The notes: a model not told the origin generated them from the letters alone. A stretch of DNA of 64,000 nt from Candidatus Latescibacterota bacterium (GCA_022821085.1 JAJEEG010000005.1:47116-111115); one strand, 5' to 3'. Shown: positions 52,142-61,515, counted from the stretch's first letter. A program made the numbers and translations.

Positions 52142-53008
52142 ATGCGTACAAGACTGATGCGTTCAAGACCATGGAAAGCCATGATGGCCGTTGCGTTGAC
52201 GGCAATCATGGCTAGCGGGATGGCCGTTGCGTTGACGGCAATCATGTATACCGGCGCGGCCGAAGCGCAGGCTGGGGGAGGCGCGGCCGAAGCGCAGGGA
52301 GGTGGTGGCATGGTGGATCACTCCGTATACGACGGCCTGCTGAAGAAGTATGTCGACGACCGGGGCATGATCGACTACCGGACCTGGAAGGCCCGCGACG
52401 TGGGCACGCTGGACGGCTACCTGGAGATGATCAAGAGCGTGGACCCCGGCGCGCTGAAGGACCGGAACGAGGTCTTCGCCTACTGGATCAACACCTACAA
52501 CGCGCTCACGATCCGCGGGATGCTGCACTTCTATCCCACCACCAGCATCAGGGATCACGTCAGCCTGCTCGGGTACAGCATCTGGAAGGACTACAAGATC
52601 GACATCCAGGGCACGGAATACTCGCTGGATGACATCGAGCACAACATCCTGCGCAAGATGGACGAGCCCCTGGTCCATTTCGCCCTCGTGTGCGCCTCCA
52701 TAGGATGCCCGCCGCTCATGACCGAAGCGTTCACCGCGGATGACGTGGAACGGCAGATGAAGGCGAATACCCTTGTCTTTTTCGCCGATCCCAGTAAGTT
52801 TCGAGCCGATCCGGAGGACAATACCGTCTGGCTTTCGCCGATCATGGACTGGTACAAGGACGACTTCGGGAAGAACCAGCAAGAGGTCCTGGAATACATC
52901 GCCCCCTACGTGCCCGATGACGCGGCCCGCGCGCTGCTGAAGCGCAGGGACGTGGACGTGGACTACCTGCACTACGACTGGGGTATCAACGAGCAGCCCG
53001 CGGAGTGA
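52142..53008 (+). CDS. DUF547-family exported protein
   Basis: A 288-residue protein. Residues about 60-280 match DUF547: YDGLLKKYVDDRGMIDYRTW, FAYWINTYNALTIRGML, FALVCASIGCPPL and YIAPYVP. The strictly kept NAL.I and C...CP motifs suggest a cysteine-dependent enzyme fold, but the family has no established activity. The N-terminus contains a signal-like hydrophobic stretch duplicated in tandem (MAVALTAIM twice), encoded by a 28-base repeat, then an Ala/Gly-rich linker with its own repeat. The TVP38-like gene follows after 37 bases. Confidence 0.9.
   Translation: MRTRLMRSRPWKAMMAVALTAIMASGMAVALTAIMYTGAAEAQAGGGAAEAQGGGGMVDHSVYDGLLKKYVDDRGMIDYRTWKARDVGTLDGYLEMIKSVDPGALKDRNEVFAYWINTYNALTIRGMLHFYPTTSIRDHVSLLGYSIWKDYKIDIQGTEYSLDDIEHNILRKMDEPLVHFALVCASIGCPPLMTEAFTADDVERQMKANTLVFFADPSKFRADPEDNTVWLSPIMDWYKDDFGKNQQEVLEYIAPYVPDDAARALLKRRDVDVDYLHYDWGINEQPAE
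52183..52246 (+). repeat. 28-bp direct repeat duplicating the signal peptide core of the DUF547 protein
   Basis: A 28-base sequence beginning GATGGCCGTTGCG occurs at 52183-52210 and 52219-52246, a period of 36 bases (12 codons). Downstream, GGCGCGGCCGAAGCGCAGG is also doubled (near 52255 and 52279). Confidence 0.95.
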
Positions 53009-53045
53009 ATAAGCGGAATGGATCCATGAAAAAAACAAACGCGCC

Positions 53046-53852
53046 GTGTCGCAGTTAGACCGCGGCGAAGGAACAGGCGAAGGAACGGGCGGGGGCGCTG
53101 TCGAGGACGCCGCCGAGGGCGTAGTCGAGACCACCGGCCGGAAGCGACAGTTCGTCAAGCCGGTCATCCTGCTCGCGATCGCCTTTTCCGGCTTTCTGGC
53201 TTACAGCTTCACGCCCCTGGGCAACTATCTCCAGCCCGTCGTGATGGAGGGATTCTTCGATTCGATCGAGGGATTCTGGTGGGCGCCCCTGGTGTTCATC
53301 GGCGTCTACGTCTTCCTCACCGTGCTGGGCGTACCGATGGTGATCCTGACCTTCTTCGCGGGTTTCACCTTCGGCGCTCTGGAGGGCACGCTGTACGTCA
53401 TGATCGGCGCGAACATCGGCGCCAACCTCGCCTTCGACCTGGCCCGGTACCTGGGCCGCGATTTCATATCCCGCTACATAAAAGGGCCTATTGACCGGAT
53501 CAACCGTCGACTCCGGAACAAGGGGTTCCTGCACATGCTCCAGCTCCGGCTGATCCCGGTCATTCCCTTCAACGTGCTGAACTTCGCCGCCGGTCTCTCC
53601 GGTATACGCAAGCTCCATTTCGCGCTGGCGACGGTGATCGGGATCACGCCGGGCAGCTTCATCTACGCCTATACCGCGGCGTCGCTGATGCAGGTCTACC
53701 TGGCCGGCGCCGAACTCGACGAGGTGGCGCGCGCCGCCCTGCGCACCTCGGCCCTGACCAACCTGGCCATCGCCCTCGCCCTGCTCGTCACCATCTCCCT
53801 GGCCCCGACGATCTACCGCAAGCTGCGCGGAAAAACGATTCAGGCGAGTTAG
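53046..53852 (+). CDS. TVP38/TMEM64-family (DedA-like, VTT-domain) membrane protein
   Basis: A 268-residue polytopic membrane protein. The VTT/SNARE-associated domain reads VPMVILTFFAGFTFGALEGT, ANIGANLAFDLARYLGRDF and RLIPVIPFNVLNFAAGLSG, with TPGSFIYAYTAAS after; these conserved prolines and glycines are typical. Relatives act in lipid or small-molecule movement across the inner membrane. The start is a GTG at 53046 followed by a Gly/Glu-rich hydrophilic N-terminus. An out-of-frame ATG at 53027 encodes a 10-residue peptide ending at 53059, overlapping the start; it may be a short leader or chance. Confidence 0.9.
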   Translation: MSQLDRGEGTGEGTGGGAVEDAAEGVVETTGRKRQFVKPVILLAIAFSGFLAYSFTPLGNYLQPVVMEGFFDSIEGFWWAPLVFIGVYVFLTVLGVPMVILTFFAGFTFGALEGTLYVMIGANIGANLAFDLARYLGRDFISRYIKGPIDRINRRLRNKGFLHMLQLRLIPVIPFNVLNFAAGLSGIRKLHFALATVIGITPGSFIYAYTAASLMQVYLAGAELDEVARAALRTSALTNLAIALALLVTISLAPTIYRKLRGKTIQAS

Positions 53853-53949
53853 AGCGTCGTCTCTCTGGCCTTAGTGGCGTTCCGGTTGGTGGCGTCCCGG
53901 CAGGTGTTAGCCCGGCCATTGGCGACGGGCTGTCACTAGTCGCGCCCGG

Positions 53950-55386
53950 TCAGGAATCCCCGAACCGGATCGAGAACAGGTCCGCGTCCTTCAGCACGAA
54001 GCGCAGGCGGACCGGCGTGCCGTTCAGGCGGGACAGGTCGGACAGGCCGCCCGGGCCACCACCCTGGCCACCACCCTGGCCGCCCTGGGCATCGCGCCCC
54101 CTCCAGGTGACCGGGGCGTCAAGATCGTCGCCGAACATCGGGTCCATGTCCTTCGCGGCGAATCCCTCCAGGGGTCGGCCCTCCGCGTCCTGGATCTCCA
54201 CGGACAAGCTTCCGACCGCGGACGTCGAGTAGTTGATAAACAGCGTCGACCCGGTGAAGGTCACCGGCTTGGTGCGCAGTTCGCCGCCGTGGTATCCCGC
54301 CCGGACCGAGGCGAAGCCGTGTGGGCGGACGGTCACCCGGCGCACGGCGTTGGTGTCCCATCCGTAGTGCTCGGCGACATACATGGACCATTCGTCCGGC
54401 GCCGTCGGAATGATCCCCGCGGCCGGCGTCTGGTTGCGGTGGGTCCAGTTGCGCTGATCCAGGCCCGCCCGCAGCCAGGCATCCATGAAGGTCCGGTCCC
54501 AATGGACCCCGTCCCGGCTGGTCATGAACACCGCGTCGGAGATCCCGCCGCCCGGGTAGTCCATGCCCTCCGTATCCTTCGTCCGCTCCGGCACGAACCG
54601 CATGGGAAAAGACAGCAGGATGTGTTCCGCGCCCGGGCAGAGCGTGGTGGCGTTGGTGTAGAAATGCTCGAACGGGACGCCTTCGTCGTACACGTGATGC
54701 TCCGGCTTAGTCCAGTGGATGAAATCATCCGAGGTGCAGCTCTGGATGGCCCGGACCCCGACGCCGTCGTCCCCCGTCTCTTCGAAATACCGACTGAAGA
54801 TACGGTAGCAGCCCGTATAGTCGTCCCACATGGGCACGTTCACCGAATCGAAGGCGCCCTCGATCTTGAGGGGGCCTTCCACGATGGATTTCCAAACGAG
54901 CCCGTCGGGAGAGGTAAAGCCGAAAAGCCGGTTCCTGCCCTCGCCGCCGATGGCCTTGAAACGCTGTTCGGTCGGCGCGGACGGATTGCCGTCCAGGAAG
55001 ACGCAGAAGTTGTGCGCCTGTGATCCCCGGATGAGGATGTTGTTGTCCGTGGACCCCTCCGACTCCACCAGGCCCAGGCTGGGCCGCTCGAAATGGATGC
55101 CGTCGTCGCTAACCAGCAGGTTCGTCGTCTGCGTCTGCGCCCAACCCTCGGGCAGATCCTCGTGCTTGCCCGTGGGGTGATAGCCGCGGTAGTACACCAG
55201 GATCTTTCCGTCGGCCTGTACCAGGTTGTAGCATCCCGTGCAGGCGTTCTCCAGGGGTTCCACCACGCGGAACACCGTCTCCTTCCGAACGGGTTCGTGC
55301 AGGTGCGGGCGAGCGCCTTCAAGGGTGTCGATCAGGTAGGGATCTACAAAAAGTTCACGTTGCGATCCCAGGGCGATGGGGTTCAT
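53950..55386 (-). CDS. Glycoside-hydrolase-like five-bladed beta-propeller protein (GH32/43/130-like, unassigned)
   Basis: A 478-residue cytoplasmic protein starting MNPIALGSQRELFVDPYLID, an N-terminal pattern common in uncharacterised Planctomycete and Latescibacterota proteins. Repeated blade-like segments follow: DGKILVYYRGYHP, LLVSDDGIHFERP, GFTSPDGLVWKS, YRIFSRYFEET, FMTSRDGVHWDRTF. The 'S-D-G-x-x-W/F' repeats are typical of GH32/43-type propellers. A C-terminal beta-sandwich and a Gly/Gln-rich repeat linker (GGQGGGQGGGPGG) complete it. The catalytic acids are not obvious by eye, and the substrate is unknown. It is the last high-GC gene before the AT-richer island. Confidence 0.7.
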   Translation of the reverse strand: MNPIALGSQRELFVDPYLIDTLEGARPHLHEPVRKETVFRVVEPLENACTGCYNLVQADGKILVYYRGYHPTGKHEDLPEGWAQTQTTNLLVSDDGIHFERPSLGLVESEGSTDNNILIRGSQAHNFCVFLDGNPSAPTEQRFKAIGGEGRNRLFGFTSPDGLVWKSIVEGPLKIEGAFDSVNVPMWDDYTGCYRIFSRYFEETGDDGVGVRAIQSCTSDDFIHWTKPEHHVYDEGVPFEHFYTNATTLCPGAEHILLSFPMRFVPERTKDTEGMDYPGGGISDAVFMTSRDGVHWDRTFMDAWLRAGLDQRNWTHRNQTPAAGIIPTAPDEWSMYVAEHYGWDTNAVRRVTVRPHGFASVRAGYHGGELRTKPVTFTGSTLFINYSTSAVGSLSVEIQDAEGRPLEGFAAKDMDPMFGDDLDAPVTWRGRDAQGGQGGGQGGGPGGLSDLSRLNGTPVRLRFVLKDADLFSIRFGDS

Positions 55387-55490
55387 GGGGTGTCCTTTGC
55401 GGGTGGGGGATAACCAGGTACAGTAGTGGTAACACGCAATTGAGATTAAGCCAAGTCCTGCCATAGCATCGCCAGATGTCCCAAGACAAC

Positions 55491-57188
55491 CTAACTAAGA
55501 TCGCCTATAAACTCATTCAGCTTCTTACTGACTACATTCCTACGTTCAGTCAGGAACTGTTGGTAGGAGTCTACCGAGAGCAGACTACTTTCTGTAGGAA
55601 TACACTGGGCTTCAAAGGGACCATAGCCCGCTTTCGAAATAAGGTCAGGAAAGTACTGTTCTGGTGCCTTATTGCTTATTTGTCGATTGGTCTTACCCCC
55701 AATGAATGCCAGATTGGCGATGTCGTCAGTTTCTTGAGTTGACACTTTTCCTTTTAACACCGCTTTAGGGAAAATGTGATGGAATTGCAAACGATGTTGG
55801 GTACCTCGATTTCCGAGCGCAATAACGAGATTCGAACGCCAATCATGAGCCCCTGCCGACTTAAATGCCAAGAACATCGTCTTGAACAGCGCACTCCGTT
55901 GATTTCGGCCTACAAGTTCCTCAGGAAAAATCTCCAGTCTTCCAACCTGCAGTCGGAGTCGGTCTAGCAACTCGTCTGCCCCACCACCGTCTTGTATAAT
56001 CGCAAGGTCTTGGTCCAGCAATGTCTCACTGGATCCGCGAGAGTACCTTCCTTTCGTATTGGCCACTAGAACCCATTGACGCAGCCTTTCAGCTTCTTCA
56101 TTTGATAATACATACTTACGACTATGACAGTAGTATCCAAGAGTTACGACAAGAAAGGGAGATGAAAGCAATGCTGGACTATCGATAGAAACATTGTTTT
56201 TCAAAAAATTAAGCGCAAAGTTCATACCTTCTACGCTTTCTTTCCAAGCTGACTTCAGCTTTTCTAAGGGTAAACCTCCAACAGTAAGAAAGCGCGACTG
56301 ATCAGTGGCAAATACAACAAGATTTCTTAAGTGTATACCAAGATCCAGATGGAATCCTGACTTGGTACACTGTTCCTGATAACTCTGAAAGATCTTCAGG
56401 GCACCTCGCCACTTTGCCGTTATCTGTGCGAGAGCAAGGTCGGAACTTCGCAATTTGGCACCAAGTGAATTTACTCGAACGAATATCTCGGTCACTTCTT
56501 CGTAGCTGAGTGATCGTTCAAGTATATCCATTCTATATACGTATTTTCGTACGCTACGTAACTTGGCTAAACGCTGACTGTATTTTTCATATCTCGGGTC
56601 ATCAAAGTTCTCAATCCCAGCAGATTTTAGAAGTTGCTTATCACTGTCGTTCTTAAAAATATCTGTCACTCGGACCCACTGTTTTAGTTGCTCTAGCTTG
56701 CGTGTACCGACCACAAACGTCATTCTATTAAAACGCTCTAACAACTCATCCTCTGTTGAATCCGTTTCGTCGTCGATCCCTTCCTCATCGTTGTTATTGT
56801 TCTCGTTCACTTCCGTAACAACAGTCAGTTCGTCAGGGTGTTCCAGATTGAACAGAATTTCAATTGGTTTTACTCGACCTCGTACATTTACAGGTTTACC
56901 TCGTATTACTGCCGAAAGCGATGTAAGCCTTTGCTGCCCATCCAGGAGGAGCCTTGTGGTCTGGTATGGATTTCCACTTTGTTCAATCGCAAATTCCTGT
57001 AGGGGGACATCCTCATCTGATTCCCAAAGTAGGATTGCTCCTGATGGATAACCACGATATAGAGAATCAAGTAGATCTCGTACTCTGGTAGAACGCCAAA
57101 TGTATCTGCGCTGCATTTCTGGAAGGCGTAACTCACCTCGTTCAATCATACCCACGAGTTCCTCTACCGTTGCTTCAGATTTGGCCAT
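55491..57188 (-). CDS. DUF262/DUF1524 protein (GmrSD/type IV restriction-like)
   Basis: A 565-residue protein. The N-terminal DUF262 (ParB/Srx-like) domain reads RLPEMQRRYIWRSTRVRDLL, SLYRGYPSGAILLWE and the nucleotide-site motif LLLDGQQRLTSL (DGQQR 83-87). The C-terminal DUF1524-type HNH nuclease region has the catalytic His pair in RLQFHHIFPK (470-471), then NLAFIGGKTNRQISNKAP. This two-domain layout is that of GmrSD-type enzymes, which cut modified DNA using NTP hydrolysis, and of other anti-phage DUF262 proteins. GGAGAGG lies 7 bases before the ATG. It is the last gene of the minus-strand island and is visibly AT-richer than the chromosome to its left. Function as modification-dependent restriction is inferred. 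Confidence 0.9.
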   Translation of the reverse strand: MAKSEATVEELVGMIERGELRLPEMQRRYIWRSTRVRDLLDSLYRGYPSGAILLWESDEDVPLQEFAIEQSGNPYQTTRLLLDGQQRLTSLSAVIRGKPVNVRGRVKPIEILFNLEHPDELTVVTEVNENNNNDEEGIDDETDSTEDELLERFNRMTFVVGTRKLEQLKQWVRVTDIFKNDSDKQLLKSAGIENFDDPRYEKYSQRLAKLRSVRKYVYRMDILERSLSYEEVTEIFVRVNSLGAKLRSSDLALAQITAKWRGALKIFQSYQEQCTKSGFHLDLGIHLRNLVVFATDQSRFLTVGGLPLEKLKSAWKESVEGMNFALNFLKNNVSIDSPALLSSPFLVVTLGYYCHSRKYVLSNEEAERLRQWVLVANTKGRYSRGSSETLLDQDLAIIQDGGGADELLDRLRLQVGRLEIFPEELVGRNQRSALFKTMFLAFKSAGAHDWRSNLVIALGNRGTQHRLQFHHIFPKAVLKGKVSTQETDDIANLAFIGGKTNRQISNKAPEQYFPDLISKAGYGPFEAQCIPTESSLLSVDSYQQFLTERRNVVSKKLNEFIGDLS

Positions 57189-57540
57189 CTGTAACCTCTC
57201 CTATGGATGTGTACCCTTAAAGAAACTCAGTCGTAGTTCGGAGTTTTGAATTGAGAATGAGGGCGGGTGACAATGATTTCGCTTTAAGATCAAAAAATCC
57301 TAGTACCCATCACCCCGCAACCGCTTCATACTCCCACTCTCTCGACCCGTGCAAAATAACCGATTTGGTGCGTCTGCTGCTCTGTCGGAGAACAGCCACC
57401 AGGATTGGTCTGCCTCCTGCTGACCCCGCTCGAGTACCTAGCGGAGTTCGCAGGAAAGCCGGGTCGCTGCGGTGATGACGGTCATGGTGGGAGTTTATTC
57501 GGGACATGGTGATTTCACGGACGTGCGGTCGTTGGAACAC
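57189..57540. other. Gene-free stretch between the DUF262 and metallopeptidase genes
   Basis: About 350 bases. A 76-codon minus-strand frame (57310-57540) exists, but its Arg/Ser-rich content and lack of a ribosome site argue against a gene. Base composition is GC-richer than the neighbouring island genes. It may be a remnant or spacer; no promoter was identified. Confidence 0.6.
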
Positions 57541-58275
57541 TTAGTACCGCCAATCCTCATGCGCAAGAGGCGCGGTGTTCAATTCGTCCCGGTAAAGTCG
57601 CCATTGGGGCAGGTGTTCATCCATCAGTTCCCTGAATCGGTCGTTATGCCTGCGTTCGATCAAGTGGACCATTTCGTGCACGAGGATGTACACCAGGCAG
57701 GATGCAGGTTTCTTAGCCAGTTCCAAGTTCAACCAGATGCGTTTTGCTTCGATGTTGCAGGAGCCCCAGAGGGTTTTCATCCTCTTTATACGGATGTCGT
57801 TTACAGCTACGCCTATCTTTTGTTCCCATGTGGTCTTCAGTGACAACATCTGATTCCGAAGTTGCTTACGGTACCATCGGTGTAGTACAACTTCTCGAGC
57901 GTTACGATCGGCACTCGGACGAACACGGATTTCCATTCTCGTATTGTTTAACAAACGGACACAAGGAGGACCATCGAACTCACTCACCTGAAGTCGATAG
58001 CGACGCCCCCGATAATAATGACTTTCACCGGACACGAACTCGCGCCGAGACTGTCGGACTTGCTTTTCGAATTCGGCTTGTTTCTTCCGAATCCACGCCA
58101 GACGCGTTACAACCGCTGCTCGGACGGCATCGTCATCGAGATGTAACGGTGCGGCCACGCGGACTCTGCCGTTCGGTGGATACACGCCGAGATGCAGGTT
58201 CTTGATATCCTTTCGGACGATCTCTATCGCTGTTCCACGTACTTCGATGAGGTGGCTACTCAATTCAGTATTCAT
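57541..58275 (-). CDS. YgjP-type metallopeptidase (DUF45/M48-like) linked to hsdR
   Basis: A 244-residue protein of the YgjP family. It has the zinc motif HEMVHLIERRHNDRF with His200, Glu201 and His204, preceded by TLWGSCNIEAKRIWLNLELA and followed by R-E-L-M-D-E-H. The N-terminal half (VRGTAIEIVRKDIKNLHLGV, YPPNGRVRVAAPLHL) is the family's beta domain. Its start overlaps the end of hsdR by 11 bases, so translation is coupled. YgjP-like genes are often found directly after type I restriction hsdR genes, but their role there is unknown. A longer frame to 58305 lies deeper in hsdR and is rejected. Confidence 0.92.
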   Translation of the reverse strand: MNTELSSHLIEVRGTAIEIVRKDIKNLHLGVYPPNGRVRVAAPLHLDDDAVRAAVVTRLAWIRKKQAEFEKQVRQSRREFVSGESHYYRGRRYRLQVSEFDGPPCVRLLNNTRMEIRVRPSADRNAREVVLHRWYRKQLRNQMLSLKTTWEQKIGVAVNDIRIKRMKTLWGSCNIEAKRIWLNLELAKKPASCLVYILVHEMVHLIERRHNDRFRELMDEHLPQWRLYRDELNTAPLAHEDWRY

Positions 58276-61200
58276 CCTGGTGTTTTGCGATTTCGAAAAT
58301 CGCATTTACGAGATCCTTATTGCCGTCGAGTTCAGACTTGATTGCATTTCGGATCTTACGTTCCTTCATCGTGTTGCCCCGCCAGTCATCCATTTTTGCG
58401 GTCCTTATCTTCTTATCCAATGATAAGGCTTTCGCCTCGGTAACATCCTCGGTCGATTCAAACGGGAAGCCGGGTGTTTGTTGTGCAACATTCAGACCCT
58501 GAATGCCAACCAGATTGTCGTATAGAGATCTCAATGCCGAGGTGTTTATGGTCGAAGGATAGGACTCGGAGGCATCGGCGGCCGGGTCATTTACTTTTTG
58601 TGCCAATGCAACTATCTGAGCCAGGTATTCCTTGTATTCGAGAGCTTCCTGCTTGCGTTGGAGAATCAGATCGTCCAGCAATCGCGACATTTTCTCATAG
58701 TACTTTGGATTTACCGGTGTTTCATCGATGATCAGTCGACGGACGTTATTCTCAATGGTCGAACTCACCGCTTCATTGTCCTCTCGCATAGTTTCGGGTA
58801 GCGCATCGACGGCGTCCTCACCATCTCTGACGATCAATTCTACTAGTGTCATATCGTCAAACGTGGAGACCTGCTCACTAGCCTCTGCCCGGATATAGGT
58901 GTCGAGCAGGTGACGCATGGCAGGCTCGAACATTTTCATATCGACATAATCGCCGCTGTTTAGCTTGACCTCTTGCCGGGCCATTTCGTAGTGGCCCACT
59001 TCGGCCCTGATCTCGTTGGTTTCGGCTTCGGAGTAGCCGGCTTCCTGCATCTCATTTGCCAGGTTTGCATATGCACGAAGATATGCAGCTACCAACTTAT
59101 AGAACGCCACCCGTTTGGGTTCATTTTCCCTGAGCTGCTCGGCATCGCCGCTTGACGACCCACAGAAGAATTTGATATAAGCGGAAGAATCGCGAGGCGG
59201 TTCGACTGGTTCCGTCAGGGCTTTGATCGCTTCCCTCGCTTCTTCCAACCGCACGCGACCTTGCTGAAGCCGGTCTTTCAGCAGGCCCTTTACATCTTCG
59301 ACGTCGTAGCCATCGAAAGCTGCGCCCGTATAGTCCTTAATTGACTTTTCCAATGACCGGAAAAGGTCTTTATAGTCGATAATGTACCCGTATTCCTTGT
59401 CCTCGCCGTCGAGACGATTGACTCGGCAGATCGCCTGGAACAGCCCGTGATCCTGCATATGCTTATCGATGTAGAGGCAGGTCGCGGGAGGCGCGTCGAA
59501 ACCGGTCAGCAGCTTGTCCACCACGATCAGGAGTTTCATTTGTCCGGGACTTTCGATGAAGCGCTTCTTGACTTCCTGCTCGAATTGGTCGGCCTTTTGC
59601 ATTGCCGTGTCTTCTGGCTCGTTGAAGTGATCCGTGAGCATTTTGCGGTAGACTTTATATTTTATCAACTTCTCGGTGAGCCCTTCGCCAGATTCCTCAC
59701 CTTTTATATCCGCGGTGGCCGGTCGGTAGGAGGTGACGATGGCGCATTTACCCTCCAGACCATGATTCTGAAACATCTCATAGATGCGACAGGCAGTGTA
59801 TATGCTGTCCGAGACAAGCAATGCGTTGCCCCGGTCGCTCTTGAGGCGGTCACGCGTTTCCATATCGATCAGGATGTCCGCTACAATCTTTTCCAAACGG
59901 TCCTGTGAACTCAACACCCTCCGCATCGTTCCCCAGCGTTGCTTGAGCTGCGCCTGTGCCACCTCGCTTAGCCCCTGGGTCTTGACGTCGAACCACAGAT
60001 CGACCTTATCCTGAGCGGTGATGTTTTGGTCAATGTCGCGCGCCTCGTAGCGCAAATCCAGAACCACGCCGTCGCCCACGGCTTCGTCGTACTTGTAGGT
60101 GTGTATATAAGGTCCGAAGGTCTCGATGCTTCGCCTTTTGTCATCTTTTAGCAACGGGGTACCGGTAAACCCGATCAGCGTGGCTTCCGGTAGCAGGTCG
60201 GTCATTGCCGCGTGGAGCTTCCCGGACTGGGTACGGTGACACTCATCCACAAAGACGAAGATTTCGCCCTTTGCACGGAAGTTTTCGGGAATGTGTTTTT
60301 GGAAATCGTCTAGGAATGCATCGATATCGCCTTCTTCCGACGTGCCGAATTTATGGATCAGTGAGCAAACCAGCCACTCGTTGGCGGTGTTCAGTACATG
60401 CACGAGGTCGGCACCGCTCCCAGTTCGGTGGATGTCTTCGCTGACGCCCTTGAATACTTTTTCGATCTGTTCGTCCAGTTCCGTGCGATCTGTGATGATT
60501 AGGACGCGACTGCCGCTTATGTTCTCGCGTATCCACTTCGCCAGCCACACCATGGTAAGGCTCTTGCCACTGCCTTGGGTGTGCCAGATGATCCCGCCTT
60601 CACGCCGGTTCACGCGCTCCTGGGCGGCTCGCACGCCGAAGTACTGATTGTGTCGGCATATCTTCTTGTTACCCGTGTCGAAGACGATGAAGTCGTGCAC
60701 GACCTCCAACAGCCGCTTCTTGTCGCAAAGCTGTGCCAGTTCGCGATGCAGAAGATTGTCATCGGTAGTAATTGAGGGTTTTTGTTCCTTCCAGCGCAGC
60801 CAGTATTTCTCAGGCGTCTCAATTGCACCGTAGCGAAGCCCCTCCGTCTCGTTGCCCGCCATGACCAGTTGCGCCGTGGTGAAGAATGGCTGGATGAACT
60901 CCTTCTTTTGGCTGTCGAGGTTTTGCCGGATTCCCTCACTTACCGATACGGTGGATCGCTTCAGTTCCAGTACGCCTAACGCGATGCCGTTGACGAATAG
61001 TACAACGTCGGGCCGCCGCGTATTTTCACCGACGATGGTCACCTCCTCGGCGATGGCGAAGTCGTTGTTCTCAGGGTTCTCCCAATCGATCAGCCAGACG
61101 GTAGCGGTCTGCTCTCCTACTTCAGGTTGGATCTTCACACCGTATCGGAGCAAACCGTAAACCTCCCGATTGACATCATAGAGCGTCTTGCTACCACCGA

Positions 61201-61414
61201 GCGCCGTCGCGTTATTAAAAGCAAAAAGCGTCTTGGCGATGATCTTAGTATCATGGCCATTACGTTTCAGCCATCCAGTGACCAGATCCTCCTCTACGTT
61301 ACCGTTGTCGGGGCGGTCCTTCCAGTTGCCAAGATTGGCATAGCCGAGCACGTCGTCAAAAAACTCCACGACACGCTGTTGTGTAAGGATCTCCTTCTCA
61401 CCGACTTTGCTCAT
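58265..61414 (-). CDS. hsdR: Type I restriction endonuclease subunit R
   Basis: A 1049-residue motor/nuclease subunit of a type I restriction-modification complex, which translocates and cuts unmodified DNA. The nuclease site is RRPDVVLFVNGIALGVLELK, with Asp136, Glu150 and Lys152. The helicase part has Walker A TQGSGKS (ending 285), the DEAD-type box DECH (390-393) and IGFTGTPLL; later motifs VVDKLLTGFDAP and QAICRVNR follow. The C-terminal helical region completes the usual length. The ATG at 61414 has GGAG 11 bases before it. The partner hsdM and hsdS genes are not in the window; between hsdR and the right edge lie a toxin-antitoxin pair and a PD-(D/E)XK gene instead. Confidence 0.96.
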   Translation of the reverse strand: MSKVGEKEILTQQRVVEFFDDVLGYANLGNWKDRPDNGNVEEDLVTGWLKRNGHDTKIIAKTLFAFNNATALGGSKTLYDVNREVYGLLRYGVKIQPEVGEQTATVWLIDWENPENNDFAIAEEVTIVGENTRRPDVVLFVNGIALGVLELKRSTVSVSEGIRQNLDSQKKEFIQPFFTTAQLVMAGNETEGLRYGAIETPEKYWLRWKEQKPSITTDDNLLHRELAQLCDKKRLLEVVHDFIVFDTGNKKICRHNQYFGVRAAQERVNRREGGIIWHTQGSGKSLTMVWLAKWIRENISGSRVLIITDRTELDEQIEKVFKGVSEDIHRTGSGADLVHVLNTANEWLVCSLIHKFGTSEEGDIDAFLDDFQKHIPENFRAKGEIFVFVDECHRTQSGKLHAAMTDLLPEATLIGFTGTPLLKDDKRRSIETFGPYIHTYKYDEAVGDGVVLDLRYEARDIDQNITAQDKVDLWFDVKTQGLSEVAQAQLKQRWGTMRRVLSSQDRLEKIVADILIDMETRDRLKSDRGNALLVSDSIYTACRIYEMFQNHGLEGKCAIVTSYRPATADIKGEESGEGLTEKLIKYKVYRKMLTDHFNEPEDTAMQKADQFEQEVKKRFIESPGQMKLLIVVDKLLTGFDAPPATCLYIDKHMQDHGLFQAICRVNRLDGEDKEYGYIIDYKDLFRSLEKSIKDYTGAAFDGYDVEDVKGLLKDRLQQGRVRLEEAREAIKALTEPVEPPRDSSAYIKFFCGSSSGDAEQLRENEPKRVAFYKLVAAYLRAYANLANEMQEAGYSEAETNEIRAEVGHYEMARQEVKLNSGDYVDMKMFEPAMRHLLDTYIRAEASEQVSTFDDMTLVELIVRDGEDAVDALPETMREDNEAVSSTIENNVRRLIIDETPVNPKYYEKMSRLLDDLILQRKQEALEYKEYLAQIVALAQKVNDPAADASESYPSTINTSALRSLYDNLVGIQGLNVAQQTPGFPFESTEDVTEAKALSLDKKIRTAKMDDWRGNTMKERKIRNAIKSELDGNKDLVNAIFEIAKHQDEY

Positions 61415-61483
61415 GACTCTACGATCTCCGACATAAGACTTGTTGAGGTGGATTACCCCATTTGTCAGGCATTGCGTCCAAGA

Positions 61484-61514
61484 ATTGTCTGTCGATCCAT
61501 ACTCGTGACAATTT
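61484..61514. promoter_or_regulatory. 7-bp perfect inverted repeat between fitB-like gene and hsdR
   Basis: AATTGTC (61484-61490) and GACAATT (61508-61514) are exact reverse complements 17 bases apart; their centres are 24 bases apart. They sit just after the fitB-like stop, 70-100 bases before hsdR. They could be a regulator site for hsdR or a weak terminator for the toxin gene. Confidence 0.45.
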
Positions 61515-61515
61515 A

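Noticed and set aside
53027..53059. Ten-codon ORF (ATG at 53027) as the true start of the TVP38-like protein
   Set aside because: It is out of frame with the membrane protein; it would need a frameshift, and the GTG at 53046 gives a sensible N-terminus.
57310..57540. 76-codon minus-strand ORF in the island gap
   Set aside because: No ribosome site, Arg/Ser-rich, and no similarity recognised; more likely non-coding.
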